DNA of 9,245 nt from an uncultured Pseudomonadota bacterium (GTDB lineage Bacteria; Pseudomonadota; Gammaproteobacteria; Methylococcales; Methylomonadaceae), in contig CAIUWU010000131.1 of assembly GCA_903902945.1 (NCBI GenBank), forward strand, positions 1-9,245. Reading direction: 5' to 3'. A program made the position numbers and the translations under genes. The notes under the pieces are model-generated. The model searched no databases, was not told the DNA's origin, and worked only from the letters and a program-made list of their open reading frames with translations. Shown piece by piece: positions 5,664 through 9,245 of the stretch. Position 1 is the stretch's first letter. Each line of letters opens with the position of its first letter.

Positions 5664-7163
5664 CTATGATTCGGCTGATTCAGCGCCAATCACTTTGGCC
5701 AGGCGGGTTTCGGTTTTGCCTATGGTTAATAAATCCCACACCAGCAAACCCAGGCCGGCAGCCGTCACTACACCAAATAGCAGTCGCCACACCATCGCAT
5801 TTTGAAAAGCAGGATGATTCTGGCCGCTGAAATAACCGGCCCAGCTCGAACCTTCAAGCGCGCGTTCAATAAACGACTGTTCATAACCGGCAATCAGCAG
5901 CGCCACGGTCATGCCCATGACACCGATATTCAGCAGGGCGATGGCCCATTTCCAGCGCCAGGCGTGTTCAATCTCTTCACCCATCCAGATATTGCCGCGC
6001 CAATGCTGAATCGCCAGATAGAAAAAGGCGATATTGATCGTGGCATAAGCCCCGAAGAAAGCCAGATGACCATGAGAGGCCGACCATTGGGTGCCGTGGG
6101 TATACAGATTGATTTGCGGCAGCGTGTGCATGAAGCCCCAGACGCCAGCGCCGAGAAAGTTGCCGAAGGCATGAGCGATCACCCAAGCCAGCGCCGGATG
6201 ATTACTGTTTTTAAAGCTATGGCGGCCAGTGTCATAGATGGCATGAACCACCATTGCCACCAGCGGAATCGGTTCCAGCGCCGAGAAAAAGCCGCCGATG
6301 GTCAGCCAGTAATCCGGGGTGCCGATCCAGAAGTAATGATGACCCAGCCCCAGAATGCCGGAACCAAACATTAGCGCGACTTCAATATACAGCCAAGTCT
6401 GGACGATCTGGCGTCTGACTCCCAGCAGTTTCATCAGTGTCCAAGCCATGATCACCCCGACCAGCACTTCCCAGGTGGCTTCAACCCACAGGTGAATCAC
6501 CCACCACCACCAGTACTGATCCTGGCTGAGATTGGTCATATAGACCATGCCCGCCAGATATAAACCGGCCAGCGCCACCAGATCCAGGGTTAATACGCCG
6601 GCAATCCCCGACCACCGGCCTTTGCTGAAGGTAGCGACGACGTTATAAAAAAACACCAGCATCACAATTACGATACCAATGTCGGCCCAGCGCGGCGCTT
6701 CGATATATTCGCGGCCCTCGTTGATCAGCCACAGACTGGAATCTTTGCCGGCACCGGTCTGAATCAGCAAATACACCAGCACCACAACCGTCACGGCAGC
6801 GGTGAGTACCCAAAACGCCAGGCGACCCAATGGCAGACCGACGATTTCGGTCTGGCTTTCGTCTTCCAGTAACCAGTAAATACTGCCGATAAAGCCGTAC
6901 AGCATCCAGACCACCATGGCATTGATATGCACCATGCGGTTAACGTTGAAATCGAGGATATCCAGCAGAAAAGCCGGCCAGATAAATTGCATGGCTGCCA
7001 GCAGGCCGAACAGAATCTGGGCAATGAACAAAATCACGGCCACCGTAAAATAATTAACCGCCAGTTTCTGACCCGAAGTCAGATTGTCGCTGTTCAGGCC
7101 GGTGCTGGCGCTGAAACGTTCACCGCAGTGTCTGGCTTGTTGCAATAAATTGATGCCGTTCAT
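5664..7163 (-). CDS. norB: Nitric oxide reductase large (catalytic) subunit, cNOR type
   Basis: NorB is the 12-helix haem-copper-oxidase-like subunit that reduces two NO to N2O in the inner membrane, with electrons from NorC. All key residues are visible. His79 (RMVHIN) and His366 are the haem b ligands, and His364 (SASHGHLAF) is the haem b3 ligand. His224 (HLWVEATWE) and His275/His276 (GHHYFW) are the FeB ligands. Glu228, Glu232 and Glu297 (SALEP) are the conserved active-site and proton-path glutamates that mark true cNOR. At 499 residues it is somewhat longer than the usual 450-475, mainly through about 20 extra N-terminal residues. It is not a quinol-oxidising qNOR, because the fused cytochrome-like N-terminal domain is absent and a separate norC is present. 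The gap to norC is 3 bp and its GAGGAA ribosome binding site overlaps the norC end, so translation is probably coupled. Confidence 0.97.
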   Translation of the reverse strand: MNGINLLQQARHCGERFSASTGLNSDNLTSGQKLAVNYFTVAVILFIAQILFGLLAAMQFIWPAFLLDILDFNVNRMVHINAMVVWMLYGFIGSIYWLLEDESQTEIVGLPLGRLAFWVLTAAVTVVVLVYLLIQTGAGKDSSLWLINEGREYIEAPRWADIGIVIVMLVFFYNVVATFSKGRWSGIAGVLTLDLVALAGLYLAGMVYMTNLSQDQYWWWWVIHLWVEATWEVLVGVIMAWTLMKLLGVRRQIVQTWLYIEVALMFGSGILGLGHHYFWIGTPDYWLTIGGFFSALEPIPLVAMVVHAIYDTGRHSFKNSNHPALAWVIAHAFGNFLGAGVWGFMHTLPQINLYTHGTQWSASHGHLAFFGAYATINIAFFYLAIQHWRGNIWMGEEIEHAWRWKWAIALLNIGVMGMTVALLIAGYEQSFIERALEGSSWAGYFSGQNHPAFQNAMVWRLLFGVVTAAGLGLLVWDLLTIGKTETRLAKVIGAESAES

Positions 7164-7166
7164 GAC

Positions 7167-7763
7167 TTATTCCTCGCCATAGAGGGTTTTGAATTGATAA
7201 GGGAAACCGTTGGTATCAATACCGGACATCCATTTCAGAAACGCCATCACGCCGCGAGCCTCTTCGGCGCTCAGATTCTGGTTGGGCATTTTGCGGTTGC
7301 TGCCAAAGGTGCGGGCATTGTTTTCGGGGTCGAGCAGGAATCGCTGCATCAGATCTTCGCGGGCTTCGACACTGATCCAGCCTTTATCCAGCCAGGCTTT
7401 GGTCAGGTCCGGCGCGTAATAAGCGCCATTACCCAGCAGCGTGTGACAGTTCATGCAGTTTTTGGCCTGCACGGTTTTCTTGCCCAGATCCACCAGTGCC
7501 CGGGCTTCTTCTTCGCTGAATGATTTGCCGAACAGCAGTTCTTCACCGCCAATCACCGGTATCGAGCGGTGTTGTTTTTCCTGATAGCGGTAATCGATTT
7601 TTTGATTGATTACCGAGAATTTGGGAACCCGGCTGCCGCCGACTTCGGTTTGCTGCAGCGAGTCCAGCGTCAGGACTATCAGAATCAAAAATGAACCTGC
7701 GGTAACCCAGATAGCCACTTTTTTCCAGAATGATTCCAGAGCCCATTGAGGTGTCTGCTTCAT
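7167..7763 (-). CDS. norC: Nitric oxide reductase cytochrome c subunit, enlarged
   Basis: NorC is the membrane-anchored monohaem cytochrome c that passes electrons to NorB. One transmembrane anchor is at about residues 15-34. The haem site CMNCH is at 103-107 (Cys103, Cys106, His107), and the distal ligand is probably Met159 in NRKMPN. The CHTLLGNGAYYAPDL block and the C-terminal KWMSGIDTNGFP block are typical of NorC. At 198 residues it is about 50 longer than the usual 145-150. The extra part lies between the anchor and the haem domain (about 45-92: VPKFSVINQKIDYRY..., IPVIGGEELLFGKSFSEEEA). The ribosome binding site is gaga 8 bases before the ATG. It stands 12 bp after the 104-residue membrane protein and 3 bp before norB. 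The role of the insertion is unknown. Confidence 0.95.
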   Translation of the reverse strand: MKQTPQWALESFWKKVAIWVTAGSFLILIVLTLDSLQQTEVGGSRVPKFSVINQKIDYRYQEKQHRSIPVIGGEELLFGKSFSEEEARALVDLGKKTVQAKNCMNCHTLLGNGAYYAPDLTKAWLDKGWISVEAREDLMQRFLLDPENNARTFGSNRKMPNQNLSAEEARGVMAFLKWMSGIDTNGFPYQFKTLYGEE

Positions 7764-7775
7764 GATGTATTCTCG

Positions 7776-8090
7776 TTATTGGTGATGATGGGTTCTGGTG
7801 CATAAATGCCAAATCCCGATCGGAGCAAAGAAATAGCCGGCTGCCATCAGCAGAGATAGCAGCAGCCAGCTATCCGAAAAATTGGCACTACGGCTTAAAA
7901 CCCATAGGCTGGTCAGTAAAATGGCATAGCACAGGTAGGCGATAAGTCTGAGATAAGCGTGGGGTCTGCTTTGGGATAAGGCGTAACAGACGGCGTAACC
8001 GGTCGCGGCAACAATCACTAAACCGGCACTTATAAAAGTGACCAGAAAGTTTTCAAGCGCAACCGGTTCAATCAAAGTGATCGTTTCCAT
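7776..8090 (-). CDS. Unrecognised 104-residue three-helix membrane protein in the nor operon
   Basis: I do not recognise this protein. It has three probable transmembrane helices at about 12-37, 46-66 and 73-95, a short basic-polar loop after the first (SQSRPHAYLR), and a C-terminal tail HLCTRTHHHQ. That tail and the Cys at 35, 54 and 97 could bind metal or haem, but no standard site is seen. It sits 56 bp after the haemoglobin gene and 12 bp before norC on the same strand, so it is almost certainly co-transcribed. Small membrane proteins NorE and NorF accompany norCB in other bacteria, but the sequence does not look like NorE (a cox III relative of about 180 residues), and I cannot match it to NorF (about 75). 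An accessory or assembly role for cNOR is inferred from position only. The ribosome binding site is weak, and the start codon overlaps a 13-bp palindrome (8089-8101). Confidence 0.8.
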   Translation of the reverse strand: METITLIEPVALENFLVTFISAGLVIVAATGYAVCYALSQSRPHAYLRLIAYLCYAILLTSLWVLSRSANFSDSWLLLSLLMAAGYFFAPIGIWHLCTRTHHHQ

Positions 8091-8120
8091 AGCCTGGCTA
8101 TAGAGCTGTATTACTGCTGA

Positions 8121-8149
8121 TAAGCCGGGTGCCGTTTCGAAACGGCTTA
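8121..8149 (-). other. Alternative hairpins at the end of the truncated haemoglobin gene
   Basis: gccgtttcgaaacggc (8131-8146) is a perfect 16-bp palindrome directly after the haemoglobin stop codon. In addition taagccg (8121-8127) can pair with cggctta (8143-8149), which includes the stop. The two folds are mutually exclusive. No U-tract follows on the minus strand, so an intercistronic processing or stability hairpin is more likely than a full terminator. Confidence 0.5.
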
Positions 8150-8521
8150 GCGGCCCAGCACATCATCGCGGGTGCTTTCGGCAATCGCGGCTACCTGAGC
8201 AATCAGGGGTTCGGACACACCCAGTTCGCGTAAAGTTGCGCCCAAGTTTTCAATTACCGCATCAACATGGGTATCATTGAGGCCGCGTGCCACCAGATGG
8301 GCATGGCCCCGGCGCATATCCAAGCCGGTGTAATGATGCGGCCCACCAAATGCCATGGTTAAAAAAGCTTTTTGTTTGGCCGCTTGTTTGGCCATATCAA
8401 TGTTTTCAAAAAAAGCGTTGATGCGGTCGTCGGCAAGCACTTTGCGATAAAAAATATCGACAGCAGCGTTAACGGCATCAGCGCCGCCTAATTGTTCATA
8501 CAAGGATTCAGACTGTGACAT
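8147..8521 (-). CDS. Group I truncated haemoglobin (TrHbN type)
   Basis: The 124-residue protein matches group I truncated haemoglobins along its whole length (compare Synechocystis GlbN). It starts SLYEQLGGADAVNAAVDIFY and has the FGGPHHYTGLDMRRGHAHL block. The proximal haem ligand is His73 (RRGHAHL). The distal pocket is polar: Tyr25 (B10), Gln46 (E7) and Gln50 (E11). Lys49 replaces the E10 His that ligates haem in GlbN. Polar pockets of this kind in TrHbN favour NO dioxygenation, NO plus O2 to nitrate. It is the first gene of the nor operon, with a gggag ribosome binding site 6 bases before the ATG and an NsrR-like half-site about 20 bp upstream. NO detoxification under oxic conditions is a strong contextual inference; oxygen sensing or storage is the alternative. 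Confidence 0.95.
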   Translation of the reverse strand: MSQSESLYEQLGGADAVNAAVDIFYRKVLADDRINAFFENIDMAKQAAKQKAFLTMAFGGPHHYTGLDMRRGHAHLVARGLNDTHVDAVIENLGATLRELGVSEPLIAQVAAIAESTRDDVLGR

Positions 8522-8539
8522 ACGACTCTCCCGGGATTA

Positions 8540-8562
8540 AAAATATAAATAAAATGCAACTT
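8540..8562 (-). promoter_or_regulatory. Second, half-matching NsrR site next to the haemoglobin gene
   Basis: Read on the minus strand, aagttgcattt (8562-8552) matches one NsrR half-site at 10 of 11 positions relative to AAGATGCATTT. The other half, 8550-8540, matches only about 6 of 11 and is AT-rich. The site ends 18 bp before the haemoglobin ATG. It also contains a -10-like TATATT (8547-8542) without a good -35. Single-half NsrR sites are known to work in other bacteria. Confidence 0.5.
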
Positions 8563-8615
8563 ATAAGGCCTTGCTTTGCTTTAGGGGTTTGGATATGTTT
8601 TTATAAGTTGCATTT
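8552..8615. repeat. Perfect 15-bp inverted repeat in the nsrR / NO-operon spacer
   Basis: aaatgcaacttataa (8552-8566) and ttataagttgcattt (8601-8615) are exact reverse complements separated by 34 bp. Each arm contains the NsrR half-site aagttgcattt plus a conserved ttat flank. The arms face the two divergent genes, so the repeat gives each promoter its own copy of the same control element. Confidence 0.8.
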
Positions 8616-8627
8616 AGAATGCATATT
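8605..8627 (+). promoter_or_regulatory. NsrR operator upstream of nsrR
   Basis: The 11-1-11 arrangement of the NsrR consensus is present. The left half aagttgcattt (8605-8615) matches 10 of 11 and the right half gaatgcatatt (8617-8627) matches 9 of 11 positions of the enterobacterial motif. It overlaps a -10-like tagaat (8615-8620). It lies 84 bp before the nsrR start and about 84 bp before the divergent haemoglobin start, consistent with autoregulation plus control of the NO operon. The match was scored by eye against the remembered consensus. Confidence 0.8.
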
Positions 8628-8711
8628 AAAGCGGCTTGCGGTTCTGGTCAATTCTGTTTTCAGTGTTGCGCGGCACTCTGGCCTGCAAGCCTTTCTAATA
8701 CAGGAGTAAGG

Positions 8712-9167
8712 ATGCAACTGACACAATTTACCGATTACTCTTTGCGGCTCCTGATTTATTTGGCGCGTCTGCCAGAACCGGGAATGGCGACGATTGCCGA
8801 AGTGGCCGATTACCACCAAATTTCCAAAAATCATCTGATCAAGATCGTGGCTACCTTGACTAGCGAAGGTTATGTCATGGCCACCCGTGGCAAAGGGGGC
8901 GGCATTCAGCTGGCCAGACCGCCACAGAGTATCGGCCTGGGTGAGCTGGTGCGTAAAACCGAGCTGAACATGAATCTGGTTGAATGCTTTGACCTGTCGA
9001 CTAATGAATGCCGTTTGATTCGCGGCTGTTTTCTGAAAGGCGTGCTGTATGAAGCGCAACTGGCATTCATGTCGGTACTGGACAAATACACGCTGGCCGA
9101 TGCGGCCCGATTCGGCCGCCAAGGGTTGCTAAATGTTGTCACTGATCAGGTCGATGCCGACGCATGA
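8712..9167 (+). CDS. nsrR: NO-sensing Rrf2-family repressor NsrR
   Basis: The start is the ATG at 8712, preceded by aggag with 5 bases between. An upstream in-frame ATG at 8619 lies inside the operator and would add 31 atypical residues. The 151-residue protein begins MQLTQFTDYSLRLLIYLA like NsrR. It has a winged helix-turn-helix (about 25-60, with ISKNHLIKIVATL as recognition helix) and the GKGGGIQLA wing. Three cluster cysteines, Cys92, Cys100 and Cys106, are spaced C-x7-C-x5-C. Asp8, a cluster ligand in Streptomyces NsrR, is conserved. NsrR represses until NO nitrosylates its Fe-S cluster. The operator in the spacer and the divergent haemoglobin-norCB operon define its likely targets. IscR is less likely because its cysteine spacing and N-terminus differ. 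The remaining 78 bases to the window end hold nothing I can identify. Confidence 0.94.
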   Translation: MQLTQFTDYSLRLLIYLARLPEPGMATIAEVADYHQISKNHLIKIVATLTSEGYVMATRGKGGGIQLARPPQSIGLGELVRKTELNMNLVECFDLSTNECRLIRGCFLKGVLYEAQLAFMSVLDKYTLADAARFGRQGLLNVVTDQVDADA

Positions 9168-9245
9168 ACAGTGTTGGTTGGGGCCGGGTGCTGGGTGAAT
9201 TAACGGTTTCAGTTTAAGTGTTGATAGCAGCAGGGATTGCCGGGA

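Noticed and set aside
5802..6374. 190-residue plus-strand ORF inside norB
   Set aside because: Antisense to a fully conserved norB. Its length reflects the opposite-strand codon pattern, not a real gene.
8619..8711. Longer nsrR start at the upstream in-frame ATG (8619)
   Set aside because: It lies inside the NsrR operator, lacks a Shine-Dalgarno and adds 31 residues absent from NsrR proteins. The ATG at 8712 has an aggag site and the expected MQLTQFTDY start.

Overview
The window looks like chromosomal DNA of a proteobacterium, most likely a gammaproteobacterium. The grounds are a YdcH/DUF465 protein, an MtfA-type peptidase, an NsrR of the C-x7-C-x5-C type, roughly even base composition and ordinary AGGAG-type ribosome binding sites. 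The mix of genes reminds me of methanotrophs of the Methylococcales, but that is a memory-based inference with low confidence. There is no phage, transposase, CRISPR array, tRNA or rRNA.

Left part (1-2800): the 3' end of eutC (ethanolamine ammonia-lyase small subunit) runs off the left edge and ends in a 13-bp tandem duplication. It converges on a minus-strand pair: an exported PIG-L/LmbE-type deacetylase and, downstream of it, a possible 19-residue peptide gene with a very good ribosome binding site inside an inverted repeat. A 245-bp spacer rich in inverted repeats separates the deacetylase from a divergent gene for a DUF2490-type outer-membrane beta-barrel protein.

Middle part (2789-4565): an MtfA-type zinc peptidase and a YdcH/DUF465 small coiled-coil protein lie in tandem on the minus strand, with a strand-specific RNA hairpin between them. 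Divergent from ydcH is a cytosine deaminase of the small yeast-Fcy1 type, whose Shine-Dalgarno lies inside a perfect 12-bp palindrome.

Right part (4578-9167) is the most coherent unit: a nitric-oxide response module. On the minus strand, in transcription order, are a group I truncated haemoglobin, an unrecognised 104-residue three-helix membrane protein, norC, norB, and an HPP-family membrane protein with two C-terminal CBS domains. Gaps are 56, 12, 3 and 21 bp, so this is probably one operon. Divergent from it is nsrR, the [Fe-S] nitric-oxide sensor of the Rrf2 family. The 190-bp spacer between them carries a near-consensus NsrR operator plus a second, half-matching copy, and the two share a perfect 15-bp inverted repeat. 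The likely logic is that NsrR represses both directions until NO destroys its cluster. Haemoglobin can then oxidise NO to nitrate when oxygen is present, cNOR can reduce NO to N2O, and the HPP-CBS protein may move nitrite or another anion. No norQ, norD, norE or norF is recognisable here.

The most novel candidates are the 104-residue membrane protein and the HPP-CBS protein as NO-regulon members, followed by the 19-residue peptide gene.
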